Assembly: GCF_000703165.1 (NCBI RefSeq)
Contig: NZ_JNLQ01000002.1
Location: 186,001-250,000 of the forward strand
DNA: 64,000 nucleotides
Direction: 5' to 3'
Origin: Butyrivibrio sp. AE3004
Lineage (GTDB): Bacteria > Bacillota > Clostridia > Lachnospirales > Lachnospiraceae
Shown here: positions 8,872 to 17,990 of the stretch, in pieces
How positions within the stretch are numbered: position 1 is the stretch's first letter
Layout of the letters: each line of letters begins with the position of its first letter
Program-made: the position numbers and the translations under genes
The notes under the pieces: generated by a model
Databases searched by the model: none
What the model was told of the DNA's origin: nothing
What the model saw: only the letters and a program-made list of their open reading frames with translations

Positions 8872-10785
8872 TTAACTCGATATTTTTATTTTTCCATTTC
8901 CTATGGTTGTTACCGCCATATGTTGAAAGTCGGAGATTGTTCCATTTAAATCTAATTTGCTCATGAAACTTGTTGCTAATGATTGCCCGGAAGCCAACGC
9001 TTCTGGAACTACTGTCTCAAAGCCATTTTCGCCACGGACTTCAAGTATGATATCTTTTCCGGCAGCATATCCAGCTGAAGCTAACATTGCACCTGCCATA
9101 CTGCCTGCGACATAGGCAAAAGGAATAAATGGGAATAACGCTTGCAATAGAACACCGGATGTCTGTGAGGCTATGGCAATTATGATGTCCTGTGCCATAA
9201 GATCAGCATATTCGGCTTCTGTAATTTGCCCTTGAGATAATTGATATCCAAATCTGATGGCATCTATTGTGAGTACAGTTAGTGTGCCAACGGTTTCAGG
9301 TGCGATGTTCGTATATGCACTGCCAAACTTCCCGGACTGACATGCTATTACAATAGCGCTACTCACTGAGCCTTCTACGAATCCTTCACTGCCAGCGAGT
9401 ACACCTTCTATCCCGGTTTCTTTCAGCTTCTTTTCATCGATTTTTCCTTCTTTTGCCGCATCTACAATGATTGCATAAACATCAGGACCAATTGCAAAGG
9501 CCGTACTTATTACAGCAGCCTGTGTTCCAGCGTTGATAGACTGCTTTAGGATGTATTTTGTAGTAATAAGCTGTGAAGGGGTTACATTAAAATCAGCTAA
9601 ATCAAGATCTTTTCCGTCTCTGGTTAGTTCAACGAGTGCTTTGGCTTCTTTCTCTGTAAGCGGTCTGGACTTTGTACCGTCAGGAGCTTCTATTCTATCA
9701 GCAAGAGTGTCCAATGATTCTTGAAGCTCAGGAGAAAACTTATGTCTTTCAAGATTTGTGCTATTACTATTTTTTGCCTTTTTTCTTTTTAAGTAATCTT
9801 TGGCGTCATCGAGTTGATCCGAAGGAATGATTTTGCCTTGTCCTTCATAGAGAGAGTCATAAAGTGCGGTCAAAGGTTTATCATACTGTTCAAGATATTC
9901 TTCTGCACTAAGGGGAGGCTTTCCGTTTTTAGTATCCTTAGAAACCTTTTGCCGATAGTCTTCATAGAAAGTTTTTGCTTGTGCCTTTGCACTTTCATCA
10001 GCATTTTTATAATATTTTAAACTATAATCTTGAGAATAATCTTTTCCAGAAATAACGATATCAGGGGAAGCTTTACCGTTTGAATCAGGACGAGTGGCTC
10101 TAAATTCAGATCCATTGAGTGCCGCTTCGAGATTAAAACTATCAGTATGCCAAATTTCAGCTGCAAAGCCGGCATCTTGAGGAATTCCGCGCCCTCCTTT
10201 GACTTTGGCTCGAAGCTCTTTTTGCATCATTTTAGATGTTTCTGCGATCTGAGATTGCACTGAATTGACATAAGCTTTTCCCATAAGGGAAGATAGGGCT
10301 GTTCCAGTATATTTTGATGCGTAATCCCAACCTGCTTCAAATTTTTCAGTGTCTATATTTGTTACATAATTGATTATGTTCTCACTAATATCCTTTGCTT
10401 TAGATGATGCAGAATCATAAGCTTTACTAGCGTTCTCGGATATCACTTCACTTGCTTCTGTGGCTTTTTCCTTCGCTTTTTCGGCTCCTTCTTGTGCTGC
10501 CTTGCTAGCATCGTCTGTTTTTTCTTTTATAACTTTTCCAGCACTATCAGTTTTTTCTTTTATGGTTTGGCCTGCGCTGTCAACAGCCTCTTTTGCAGCC
10601 TGCCCAGCTTTATTGGCATTATCTTTTGCCGTTTCCCCGGCTTTTTGGGCATTGTCTAGTAAAGAATTACCAGCATCCTTTAAATCATCTAAACCAATGG
10701 CATAAGCATTAATTGAAGTATAAGGGGATGCTATAGATTGAAGCAATATAAGTGCAATAATAGCAAAGGAAAATATATTTTTCAT
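8872..10785 (-). CDS. secreted LEA-like repeat protein with conserved central domain
   Basis: A 637-residue protein with a signal peptide (about residues 1-29). Residues about 40-135 are a run of 11-residue-like amphipathic repeats rich in Ala, Lys, Glu and Asp (KAGETAKDNANKAG...), typical of LEA or apolipoprotein-like helices. A central domain (about 195-330) contains the segment GFAAEIWHTDSFNLEAALN and a recurrent SLKYY motif that I associate with a widespread family of unknown function. The last 250 residues hold glycine/alanine-rich hydrophobic segments that may insert in membranes. The leftward ATG follows GAGGA. It stands alone on its strand. A toxin-like or stress-protective role is conceivable, but nothing here proves either. 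Confidence 0.6.
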   Translation of the reverse strand: MKNIFSFAIIALILLQSIASPYTSINAYAIGLDDLKDAGNSLLDNAQKAGETAKDNANKAGQAAKEAVDSAGQTIKEKTDSAGKVIKEKTDDASKAAQEGAEKAKEKATEASEVISENASKAYDSASSKAKDISENIINYVTNIDTEKFEAGWDYASKYTGTALSSLMGKAYVNSVQSQIAETSKMMQKELRAKVKGGRGIPQDAGFAAEIWHTDSFNLEAALNGSEFRATRPDSNGKASPDIVISGKDYSQDYSLKYYKNADESAKAQAKTFYEDYRQKVSKDTKNGKPPLSAEEYLEQYDKPLTALYDSLYEGQGKIIPSDQLDDAKDYLKRKKAKNSNSTNLERHKFSPELQESLDTLADRIEAPDGTKSRPLTEKEAKALVELTRDGKDLDLADFNVTPSQLITTKYILKQSINAGTQAAVISTAFAIGPDVYAIIVDAAKEGKIDEKKLKETGIEGVLAGSEGFVEGSVSSAIVIACQSGKFGSAYTNIAPETVGTLTVLTIDAIRFGYQLSQGQITEAEYADLMAQDIIIAIASQTSGVLLQALFPFIPFAYVAGSMAGAMLASAGYAAGKDIILEVRGENGFETVVPEALASGQSLATSFMSKLDLNGTISDFQHMAVTTIGNGKIKISS

Positions 10786-10938
10786 GGTGTTATCCTCGTA
10801 AACAACTGATTTTACTGTAATAATAGCATGTTCAGCTGTTGCAAAATCTAAAGAAAGATGAGTTTAAAATAAAAAAAGCATAAACAAGAAACACCTTGTG
10901 CAACATTAATACTACCGTTTACTGATGAGGAACTGAAA

Positions 10939-10955
10939 TATCACAAATCGTGATA
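10939..10955. promoter_or_regulatory. palindromic operator, copy 1
   Basis: The 17-base sequence TATCACAAATCGTGATA (arms TATCAC/GTGATA) lies about 90 bases upstream of the gene at 11048. The identical 17 bases occur at 17991 before the sigma-like gene, pointing to one regulator acting at both places. Confidence 0.6.
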
Positions 10956-11047
10956 ATCCTTTCTGTTTTAGGGAAAAGAATAGCCAGATTCTATGCTATC
11001 ATCAATATAGACGTGCATCGTAATAACGAGTATTGGAGAAGAATGTT

Positions 11048-12721
11048 ATGATACCACCTTTTGATAAAGACTTTACCGGAGATATGTTTGATGATTATGG
11101 ATTTGATCCGGTTGAGCTGGCAAATAGAAAAGAACTGGCAGGCCTCATGATTGAGGATTTTTTCAGAAATAAGGATGAGAAGGTAGTTGCTCCGGATACT
11201 ACGGGAGTGGACTACTTCTTTTTACAGGAATTTATTAACGGCAGCATGGAGCAGGACTTCGCTGAGATAGAACAGGACTTTCTTAATAAGTGCCGCGCTA
11301 AACTCCAGGAGTTCAATGAGGCAGGGATTTATCTAGCCACAGAGTACAGGACGAGAAAAACGCTGGAGTGCATGCATAAGAAAATCATGATGCTTATCTA
11401 TAGCGGGGCAAAACTTGGTGATGAGTATTGCGTTGAACTCATTAAATATCTGTACAAGACTTATCATAAAAAGGAATACAACAGCCTTAAGAGATTTCAT
11501 AAGATCACAACGCAGGAAATCTTTGGCCTTGCTGAAGATGAATATGAAGAATATGACCTTCCGGTAATCGGCAGGATAATGGGCATGTGCCCTTTCATGC
11601 ATATTGAATATGATCCGAACTGTTCCATAATGTTCAAACTTCTTTTAAAACGCAGAGATGAGTGGATGTCTGACGAAGAGGATTCCTGCGAATATATGGA
11701 CTGGGATCATGATCTGTTCGTTTCATGTAAAGAACAGGTGGATGCATGGATTGATGAGAAGAAAAAGGAAAAGATTCCTTTCGAAAAGATGCATGCTAAA
11801 TACTGGGAGCAGAACGAGTTTGTTGGTGCCTGCTTAAGAAACCGCGGATATGCAGAGGATTACGTATATCTGTGCATGGAAAATAACATGGGGCTCAGTA
11901 TACAGCTGGCTCGTACTCTGGCTATATTAAAGACCATGCATCCAAACAAGGAATATACATTTGAAGAAGTCGAGCAGTATACCAACATGTATGATCTGGT
12001 GTCGTCCATGACGGACATTGCGGAGTGCGTAGAGTATGAGATCGGCTATCTAACCGGCGATAAGGTTGAAGAGTTTGAGGATGAGGATACCTGGTTCCAT
12101 CCGGAGGCAATTACCGTAAGGAACGCTCCTAAGAAAGAGGAGAAGAAACCACTAACAAATGTAGCACCAGTAAGTAATGGTAAAGTCAGTGATGATGACT
12201 ATCTTAAGGAGATTGCTGAACTCAGGAAAAAGCTCCACGAGCAGGAACAGGAAAACAAATATCTTAGAGATCAGTACAGAAGTGCAAGGAACTCTTTTGA
12301 AGAAGCAAATGGTCTTCTTAAGAAATATGAAGAAGAACGTGATGAACTTATTGCTCTTCGTGAGTATGCTTATAAGTCCGAACATGACAGTGATCCAGTA
12401 GAGGAAGATAAGATTCCGGATATGAAAGCTGCTATCGCTGATAAAAATATTGTTATCCTGGGCGGTCATGTAGCCTGGCAAAACAAGCTGAAAACTCTTT
12501 TTCCTAACTGGATGTTCGTATCTCCGGATGCCTATAAGACTGTGGATGGGAAGATGCTAGAGAACAAAGATATGGTATACTTTTACACGGATTATATTAA
12601 CCATATCAGCTACAAGAAGTTCATTGCAGCAGTCAGGGAGAGGAAGATTCCATTTGGGTATCTTGGCAGTAATAATGTAGATAATGTCGTGGATCAGATA
12701 TATAGCGATATGGTGAAATAA
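11048..12721 (+). CDS. DUF2325-type protein with long N-terminal extension
   Basis: A 557-residue cytoplasmic protein. The ATG at 11048 is preferred because GGAGAAG ends 6 bases before it; a TTG at 11033 is in frame but has no site. The first 370 residues are acidic, helical and unrecognised. Residues about 385-435 form a predicted coiled coil (ELRKKLHEQEQENKYLRDQ). The last about 90 (NIVILGGHVAWQNKLKTLF...FGYLGSNNVDNV) match the DUF2325 pattern, a Rossmann-like domain often found in mobile elements and near defence genes. The palindrome at 10939 probably regulates it. The next gene starts 25 bases downstream. Confidence 0.6.
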   Translation: MIPPFDKDFTGDMFDDYGFDPVELANRKELAGLMIEDFFRNKDEKVVAPDTTGVDYFFLQEFINGSMEQDFAEIEQDFLNKCRAKLQEFNEAGIYLATEYRTRKTLECMHKKIMMLIYSGAKLGDEYCVELIKYLYKTYHKKEYNSLKRFHKITTQEIFGLAEDEYEEYDLPVIGRIMGMCPFMHIEYDPNCSIMFKLLLKRRDEWMSDEEDSCEYMDWDHDLFVSCKEQVDAWIDEKKKEKIPFEKMHAKYWEQNEFVGACLRNRGYAEDYVYLCMENNMGLSIQLARTLAILKTMHPNKEYTFEEVEQYTNMYDLVSSMTDIAECVEYEIGYLTGDKVEEFEDEDTWFHPEAITVRNAPKKEEKKPLTNVAPVSNGKVSDDDYLKEIAELRKKLHEQEQENKYLRDQYRSARNSFEEANGLLKKYEEERDELIALREYAYKSEHDSDPVEEDKIPDMKAAIADKNIVILGGHVAWQNKLKTLFPNWMFVSPDAYKTVDGKMLENKDMVYFYTDYINHISYKKFIAAVRERKIPFGYLGSNNVDNVVDQIYSDMVK

Positions 12722-12745
12722 GAAAAAAGTTGATGGAGATTTGGT

Positions 12746-13531
12746 ATGATAGCAAATGTAGATGAAAACGATATTGATATTGATGCTGAGAGCCGGAAAG
12801 TTTGCCCTTTAACTGGAGGGATAATCAGAGATATTGATCATTATGAATGCATAACGTATGACTGTGCTGACGCTTCCAGGGATAAGTGGTCTTTGTTATA
12901 TGGTCACAAATACCACTGTCCATACGAGAAAAAAGCTATTGAGGACTGGCATGAACGACAGGAAAAAGCTAAGGCATATTACAGTAAGCTGGTTAATTCT
13001 CTTGATGCAGTAAGGGCGATAGACTTAGATGAGTTCTTTGATACTTGCAATAGGATTGATGAGCAGATGATCAGGGACAAGCAGGAGTATAACGAAAACT
13101 GGCTTATTAGCCCTTATCGTGAGGAAGATGAGAAATTTCTTGTTTATCTTTTTAAGGAAGATGAAATTGAGAAAATATCCCTTACAGAAAATGTTTTGAA
13201 CTTTATGGCAACACGGTATTCAGAGTTTTCTAAGAAGGAAAACCATTATGCCATGAGCTGTTGTACTTTGCCCAAACTAATTGCGGAAGCGGTGAATGTA
13301 AATCTCCAGATAAAATACAATATGGATGTTACTAAAGTTCTTGCCGCCGACAATCCTGTTTACATAGCTGCCAGTGCGGCAGGTAAATATATAGATGCTG
13401 CATATGGCTGGAAATGGGTGGATTTCAAAAAAGCCCTGGCAAGGCATCTTGAGACTACCGAGATTGTTAATTACGGAAGAATCATTTATATCAAGCAGGA
13501 GCTGGATGAGATTATTAGAAGAGAAGACTAA
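12746..13531 (+). CDS. hypothetical protein with N-terminal Cys/His cluster
   Basis: A 261-residue protein. Near the N-terminus there are CPLTGG, ECITYDC and HKYHCPYEKK, which could bind a metal; the rest is helical and charged. It is co-directional with the DUF2325-type gene, 25 bases behind it, and ends at a terminator, so the two probably form an operon. Family not recognised. Confidence 0.5.
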   Translation: MIANVDENDIDIDAESRKVCPLTGGIIRDIDHYECITYDCADASRDKWSLLYGHKYHCPYEKKAIEDWHERQEKAKAYYSKLVNSLDAVRAIDLDEFFDTCNRIDEQMIRDKQEYNENWLISPYREEDEKFLVYLFKEDEIEKISLTENVLNFMATRYSEFSKKENHYAMSCCTLPKLIAEAVNVNLQIKYNMDVTKVLAADNPVYIAASAAGKYIDAAYGWKWVDFKKALARHLETTEIVNYGRIIYIKQELDEIIRRED

Positions 13532-13544
13532 AAAGTATTGAGTA

Positions 13545-13571
13545 AAAAGATCGCTAAGGCGGTCTTTTTAT
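13545..13571 (+). terminator. intrinsic terminator
   Basis: Stem GATCGC/GCGGTC (one G-T pair) with a short loop followed by TTTTTATT, 14 bases after the stop of the preceding gene. Confidence 0.75.
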
Positions 13572-13723
13572 TATGCCTTCGAGACCATTTCGATATAGGA
13601 ATAACCAGGATATATGAACCATAGCTCATTGCTACCTTAGGAACAAAAAGGATTTTTGAAAATCGAATAAGTACCGATACTACCTATCATTTAATTATAA
13701 AATTAAAGAAAGGTGGTACTCGT

Positions 13724-14068
13724 ATGAGATACAAGAAAGGCGAAATTACTAAGAAAATTGCAGAGCGATTTAGGAAGGCCATGGAAAGATCTGCCTATTC
13801 CAAAACAGGCATGGCCATGGAATGGAAGGTTGAGAAGGAGCAGATGAACAAGTATCTGCGTGGTGAAACGTCAATCATTGGAGAACGTTTTTACCAGCTC
13901 TATTCGAAAGATTTCAATATCCTGTACATTATCACAGGTGAGAGGACTGCTCCGAGCCATAGATTCAATTGGATTTTGCAGGAGCTGACTGATGAAGAGT
14001 ACAAATTGTTCATGGCAGATATGGCGGAATTTATTAAACGAAAAGCTTTATATGATGATGAGAAGTGA
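13724..14068 (+). CDS. phage-type helix-turn-helix regulator
   Basis: A 114-residue protein with an N-terminal helix-turn-helix (AYSKTGMAMEWKVEKEQMNKYLRGET, about 20-48) followed by a segment (FNILYIITGE) typical of CI/XRE-like proteins of mobile elements. Good ribosome site (AAAGGTGG). It is bracketed by terminators and so is a single-gene unit, probably a regulator of the integrative element to its right. Confidence 0.65.
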   Translation: MRYKKGEITKKIAERFRKAMERSAYSKTGMAMEWKVEKEQMNKYLRGETSIIGERFYQLYSKDFNILYIITGERTAPSHRFNWILQELTDEEYKLFMADMAEFIKRKALYDDEK

Positions 14069-14069
14069 G

Positions 14070-14105
14070 ACCGGACGTATTAGATCCCTAATATGATCCG
14101 GTTTT
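14070..14105 (+). terminator. intrinsic terminator
   Basis: Nested hairpin: outer stem ACCGGA/TCCGGT and inner stem TATTAG/CTAATA, followed by TTTTGTGTTT, directly after the stop codon of the regulator. Confidence 0.85.
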
Positions 14106-14139
14106 GTGTTTATATTTTCTTATGAAGGAGGGCTTTCAT

Positions 14140-14754
14140 ATGTATAATGGCAGAAAATCAGAGGACTACAAAATGGTAGCGAGAAAGTGCAGGGAAGCAG
14201 GCTTTTCAGAAGGACGAGTTTATGTGCTGTGTATGCTGCTCTGTGAGTCCTATCGGGAGAAATACCTAAATGCATTAGCAGATGATGAGATTAAAGAGAT
14301 GACACCGGAGGCGATTGAAGCCAGTAAGCGTGAGTGTCGGGATTTGTTTCTTTATTTGTTCACTAAGCCTGCGGAGGAAAATATTGATGAGCAGAAGGAG
14401 CTTATTGATAAGCTTATCAAGCTGATATGGTTTAGGGGCAAGATTGACTATATTCTTGACAAGGTTCTGGATTTTAAAGGAAACGGCAATGGCTATGTGT
14501 ATAAGATGCTTGTCAAATTGAGCTATTTTGATGAGGAATACCGGACTAATAAAGATATTTACACCAAGCTTGATGTTTGTAAGACGGATTTTTATCCCAA
14601 AAGAGATATCGGAGTTATACTTTTTGGAATAAGCATGTGGATTTATGCGCTTCGCCGTCAGAAGGAAGATATGGAAGCCGGGATCATTCCTTACAAAGAA
14701 CTTCCCAAGCCTCAGGAAAATCTCAAGGATCTTCCGCCAATAGACGAGCTTTGA
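14140..14754 (+). CDS. hypothetical protein of an integrative element
   Basis: A 204-residue, charged, mostly helical protein without membrane segment. The ATG at 14140 follows AAGGAGGGC; a longer reading from 14104 has no site. No motif recognised. It lies between the HTH regulator and a zinc-ribbon gene in a block that ends with the integrase. Confidence 0.5.
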   Translation: MYNGRKSEDYKMVARKCREAGFSEGRVYVLCMLLCESYREKYLNALADDEIKEMTPEAIEASKRECRDLFLYLFTKPAEENIDEQKELIDKLIKLIWFRGKIDYILDKVLDFKGNGNGYVYKMLVKLSYFDEEYRTNKDIYTKLDVCKTDFYPKRDIGVILFGISMWIYALRRQKEDMEAGIIPYKELPKPQENLKDLPPIDEL

Positions 14755-14793
14755 CAGAATTGTTATTCAATTAACGCAAGTGTCAAAAAACTT

Positions 14794-14871
14794 ACGAACT
14801 GTCTGCGGACTCTTTCCGAACTCTCTACGAACTTTCGGTATTCCATTTATTTTTTCATGTGATAGAATACC
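14794..14871. promoter_or_regulatory. repeat-rich promoter region
   Basis: Three imperfect direct repeats beginning CGAACT (14795-14838) are followed by an inverted repeat GGTATTC/GAATACC (14837-14843 and 14865-14871). The region is upstream of the TTG-started zinc-ribbon gene at 14930 and is likely its control region. The binding factor is unknown. Confidence 0.35.
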
Positions 14872-14929
14872 TATGTTTTCGGAAACAAGTATGATGAAAA
14901 GCATTTAATACGAGGGAGGAAAATCATAA

Positions 14930-15211
14930 TTGAATATGGAAACTGCACAGACATTTGTTGCTTGGTGTCCTCATCATGGGATACCGTTACACGAAGCGAC
15001 TGCCGCTGATGGATGGGCTTGGTGTGATGACTGCCAGAAGATTTACAGGATAATCATCAAGGATAGCAAGGTTACTGTTATTGAAGATGATAAGCGTACT
15101 TACCACCAGAGTGCAATTCTGCGATGGCATATGGAGGTCATCCATGCGGCTAAAATGCAGATCAAGGCTAGAAGAAACCGGAGTTCTTCTGCTAATACAA
15201 CGCTTGCATAG
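14930..15211 (+). CDS. small zinc-ribbon protein of an integrative element
   Basis: A 93-residue protein with CPHH...WCDDC (about residues 13-35), the pattern of a small zinc finger, then a short beta strand pair and a basic tail. The start is read as TTG at 14930, 9 bases after GAGGGAGGA; an ATG two codons later is too far from the site. An analogous small Cys-rich protein precedes the XRE gene near 58.4 kb, so this is probably part of a conserved module. Confidence 0.5.
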   Translation: MNMETAQTFVAWCPHHGIPLHEATAADGWAWCDDCQKIYRIIIKDSKVTVIEDDKRTYHQSAILRWHMEVIHAAKMQIKARRNRSSSANTTLA

Positions 15212-15525
15212 TGTTTGAAGGTTTTCTTATTTGGGGAGATTGAAAATTGCATACTGTGAGGAACATTGCATTTGAGTGCTAAATAGCATCCCGTGATGGG
15301 ATTTGACTGACCGGCCCATGCATGTTCCAAGAGTTTGCCTAGTGCTTGGATGCTGAAATTACGCAGGGGAAGTCTGCAAAACGGAAAATACCATAAACAT
15401 TGTATTTTATGGTCTGTTTTCATTACCGTTTTGTAGGCTTTCTTTTTTGTTGTCCTGAAAACATATAGCACTAGGCAGTTGTGGCATTTTCCGTTTTCGG
15501 ATTCCGGAAAGGAATGGAAAATACC
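15212..15525. promoter_or_regulatory. 314-base noncoding region with inverted repeats before the XRE gene
   Basis: No convincing gene is seen. An imperfect long inverted repeat joins AAAACGGAAAATACCATAAA (about 15376) to its near complement ending in TTACCGTTTT (about 15432). A second one, ATTTTCC...GGAAAAT (15485-15522), sits on the ribosome-site side of the XRE start. Both share the element GGAAAATACCAT. These look like operators for an autoregulating XRE repressor. Confidence 0.4.
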
Positions 15526-15882
15526 ATGAACAAAACAAAAGAAGTAACAATCGGAGACCGTCTTAAGATGCTGAGGGAGGATGCAGATCTGACTCAGACA
15601 GAGCTTGCAAGAGAGCTTCATGTTCGTCACAACGGAGTGATTTCTATGTATGAGAACGGAAAGAAGAACTTATCTATTGAGATGCTGCTTATGTATTCAG
15701 AATATTTTAGAGTTACTACTGACTGGATCCTAAAGGGTGAGCCTGCCACATCAGAGGATGATAAGGGACTGAATGGCCTTGGCGGTTTGGAGGAGATTAA
15801 GAAGGTGTATCTTAGTATCAGACGACCAGAAGTAAGGCAGGTTGCGATAAGGCAGCTAAGGAATCTTGCGATACTGGGATGA
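15526..15882 (+). CDS. XRE-family transcriptional regulator
   Basis: A 118-residue repressor-like protein. Residues about 8-62 form a standard XRE helix-turn-helix (RLKMLREDADLTQTELAREL...ISMYENGKKNLS). The C-terminal tail (VYLSIRRPEVRQVAIRQL) resembles that of the XRE protein at 58842 and the fragment at 62859, so the three are a family in this window. The ATG at 15526 has AAAGGA about 12 bases upstream; the ATG at 15514 has no spacing. It precedes the AAA/RloB operon and is its likely regulator. Confidence 0.8.
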   Translation: MNKTKEVTIGDRLKMLREDADLTQTELARELHVRHNGVISMYENGKKNLSIEMLLMYSEYFRVTTDWILKGEPATSEDDKGLNGLGGLEEIKKVYLSIRRPEVRQVAIRQLRNLAILG

Positions 15883-15902
15883 AATAAAAAATCTGATAAG
15901 TG

Positions 15903-15997
15903 GAAAATTCGCATTTTTGCACCTGAGTATTATTTTGGGGCGTTTTTATATCTTTTTCACCTAAAAGAGACTGAAAATCTTTCACCTAAACCAGAAT
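15903..15997. repeat. dispersed repeat, copy 1 (other copy at 33227)
   Basis: About 95 bases with strong similarity to 33227-33319, including an identical core TTTTTGCACCTGAGTATTAT. Here it lies between the XRE gene and the AAA ATPase and carries the left arm of the operator. At 33 kb it abuts a truncated PrgI gene and the BlaI promoter. Confidence 0.75.
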
Positions 15998-16029
15998 TAT
16001 GGTTTAGGTAAAAGATTTTGTGCTATAAT
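15974..16029 (+). promoter_or_regulatory. operator/promoter of the AAA-RloB operon
   Basis: Two 19-base arms (15974-15992 and 16001-16019; core ACCTAAACC/GGTTTAGGT) form an inverted repeat with one mismatch and an 8-base loop. A TATAAT -10 box follows at 16024-16029, so the right arm covers the -35/spacer region. Binding there would block transcription; the XRE protein just upstream is the obvious candidate. Confidence 0.6.
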
Positions 16030-16064
16030 AGAGCTACGAAACAGTTTAAAAAGGAGGTTGCCAG

Positions 16065-17240
16065 ATGCTGATTAGCTTTAAATTCAATAACTTCTGCTCA
16101 TTCAATGTTGAGAGCGAATTTAGTATGGAGGCATCTAACAGCAAGGTTAAGACGAGATATCCTGATAACTATACTTCTACAGGTGTAGATTACGATCTTC
16201 TGAAGACAGCAGTTATCGTCGGTGAAAACGCAGGTGGTAAATCCAATTTTATCGGGAGTCTTAAGTTTTTGAAATCTCTTATAGACTTCAATTCCCAGGT
16301 ACAGTCGGTTGGTGCATATGTCAATGCATCCAGTTTTCTTACGGATAAAGATCCTGAACAGAGATTTGAGATATGCTTCATTTCGGAAAAGAATCATATC
16401 TACAAGTATTGTTTGGGAATAGACTCTAATGGAATAACAAGTGAAGGACTATATAAGCAGAGTAAGAGGAAAGGAACCTTCTCATGTCTCTTTTCTGTTA
16501 TGAGGGATAAGTCCGGGAAATATGAAAAGAAGGAAGGAAAAGCTTCTGAGCTTGGAACTGCATTAAAGAACAGTAACAACAGCTATGGTCTTTTTATCAG
16601 CAAGCTAGCTCTTCTTGGCAATGCGGATGCTATCGAGACTACAGGCTGGTTCAAAAATATCCTTCTCCCGGGTACGGTTCCGGAAGACCAGGATGGAAAT
16701 CCTGCAGGCAGGGATGAGGATATAAAGATAATGAGAGATCCCCGCTTTGTGGATATATTCCGCATGGTCGATTATAGTATCTGCAGTATAGAAGTGGATA
16801 ATGACAAGCCTTATGGTAAGTCATTGATCATTAGAAAAGATGCAGATGGGAATGAAATACGCAGAGAACTTCAGCAGGATTCAACCGGTGTAAGAGAGTT
16901 CTTTGCATGGGCTGTCCAGATATTCAGGGTTGTATATGAGAACAGGGTTGTATTTGCTGATGAGATGGACAGAGTACTCAATCCCATTCTTTCAGACAGG
17001 GTTGTTGCTTTTGTGAATGGTGAGGAACATAAAGGACAGTTTATCTTCTCCACGCACAACGTGCTTCATCTGAATCTGAAGACCTACATGAAGGAACAGA
17101 TCTATTTCGTGACAAAGAGTAAGGATAGTCTTACTTCTGAGCTGTATTCACTTGCAGATTTTCCAGAGGTAAGATATGAGACTGCCAAGGTCTATGAGTT
17201 CTACATGAAGGGAATATTGGGAGGTACAGCTTTTGAGTAG
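16065..17240 (+). CDS. AAA-family ATPase (RloA/AbiLi-like)
   Basis: A 391-residue ABC-like ATPase of the AAA_15/AAA_21 type. It has Walker A (GENAGGKS, residues 53-60), Walker B with catalytic acidic pair (VVFADEMDR, about 294-302) and a switch histidine (FSTHN, about 326-330). It overlaps by 8 bases the next gene, a RloB-type protein. ATPase-RloB pairs belong to the AbiL/RloAB class of antiphage systems, in which the ATPase is thought to sense infection and release the nuclease-like partner. Start: ATG after AAGGAGG. A second ATPase of this type begins at 63190. Confidence 0.85.
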   Translation: MLISFKFNNFCSFNVESEFSMEASNSKVKTRYPDNYTSTGVDYDLLKTAVIVGENAGGKSNFIGSLKFLKSLIDFNSQVQSVGAYVNASSFLTDKDPEQRFEICFISEKNHIYKYCLGIDSNGITSEGLYKQSKRKGTFSCLFSVMRDKSGKYEKKEGKASELGTALKNSNNSYGLFISKLALLGNADAIETTGWFKNILLPGTVPEDQDGNPAGRDEDIKIMRDPRFVDIFRMVDYSICSIEVDNDKPYGKSLIIRKDADGNEIRRELQQDSTGVREFFAWAVQIFRVVYENRVVFADEMDRVLNPILSDRVVAFVNGEEHKGQFIFSTHNVLHLNLKTYMKEQIYFVTKSKDSLTSELYSLADFPEVRYETAKVYEFYMKGILGGTAFE

Positions 17241-17883
17241 GAAAGAGAGGGTACTTAAGAAACGGTACGCCATTTTCTGCGAGGGCGATACCGAGTATAA
17301 CTATATCGATAAAATGCGTAAGAACCAGGGCGTTGAACTTGTTCTGAAACCGATAAATATGCATGGCGGTGGTTATTCCAATTTCCTGAGGCAGATCAAG
17401 AAGGAGGCTCAGTCCAACTATCTTGCAAAGTTTATCATTGTGGACGCTGACCGGATCAAGACCATTCCTGGAGAGCAGGAGAACTTCATTAAGCTCCTGG
17501 AATACTGCAAGCTGCAGAATGATAAGGGAAATACACCTCACTTCCTTATTGCTGATAATCCTGATTTTGAGTATGTTTCATGCCTGCATGATGTCGAATA
17601 TAAGGGACAGGACACCAAGAACTTTATTTCTAATGTCTGGAAATTTAAGGATATAGCTGCTTTTAAAAGCAATGAGGACGTTTATGAGTTCCTTAATTCC
17701 GGTAACAAATCATATAGTAATTTACTTGATGCTATCAGAAAGCAGGATAAGCTGGTCTCAAATAAGTATGAAATCAAGAAAAAGACTTTTGATATCATCA
17801 TCAAAAAGACTGATTATGATGAGGACGCATTGAATAAGAAAAACAGCAATATTGAAGAGTTCTTTGATGTTATCGATTGGTAA
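17233..17883 (+). CDS. RloB-family protein (TOPRIM-like effector)
   Basis: A 216-residue protein of the RloB family. The N-terminal strand with glutamate (AIFCEGDTEYNYI) and the later IIVDADRI and DNPDFEYV segments are the acidic positions of a TOPRIM-like nuclease fold. Translation starts at TTG 17233 inside the end of the ATPase gene, 8 bases after GGGAGG, indicating coupling. It is the presumed toxic effector of a two-gene antiphage system. It ends with a strong terminator. Confidence 0.8.
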   Translation: MSRKERVLKKRYAIFCEGDTEYNYIDKMRKNQGVELVLKPINMHGGGYSNFLRQIKKEAQSNYLAKFIIVDADRIKTIPGEQENFIKLLEYCKLQNDKGNTPHFLIADNPDFEYVSCLHDVEYKGQDTKNFISNVWKFKDIAAFKSNEDVYEFLNSGNKSYSNLLDAIRKQDKLVSNKYEIKKKTFDIIIKKTDYDEDALNKKNSNIEEFFDVIDW

Positions 17884-17899
17884 TTGATGAGAAGAGAGA

Positions 17900-17942
17900 A
17901 TGCCGAACTTCCTATTAATATAGGAGGCTCGGTATTTTTTTA
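17900..17942 (+). terminator. intrinsic terminator of the AAA-RloB operon
   Basis: Hairpin with paired segments ATGCCGA...TCGGTAT outside and CCTAT/ATAGG inside, followed by a run of T, about 17 bases after the RloB stop. Confidence 0.85.
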
Positions 17943-17990
17943 CCCCATAGAGCAGAAAGGGAATGCAAACGAGAGTAGATAACAAGGTAT

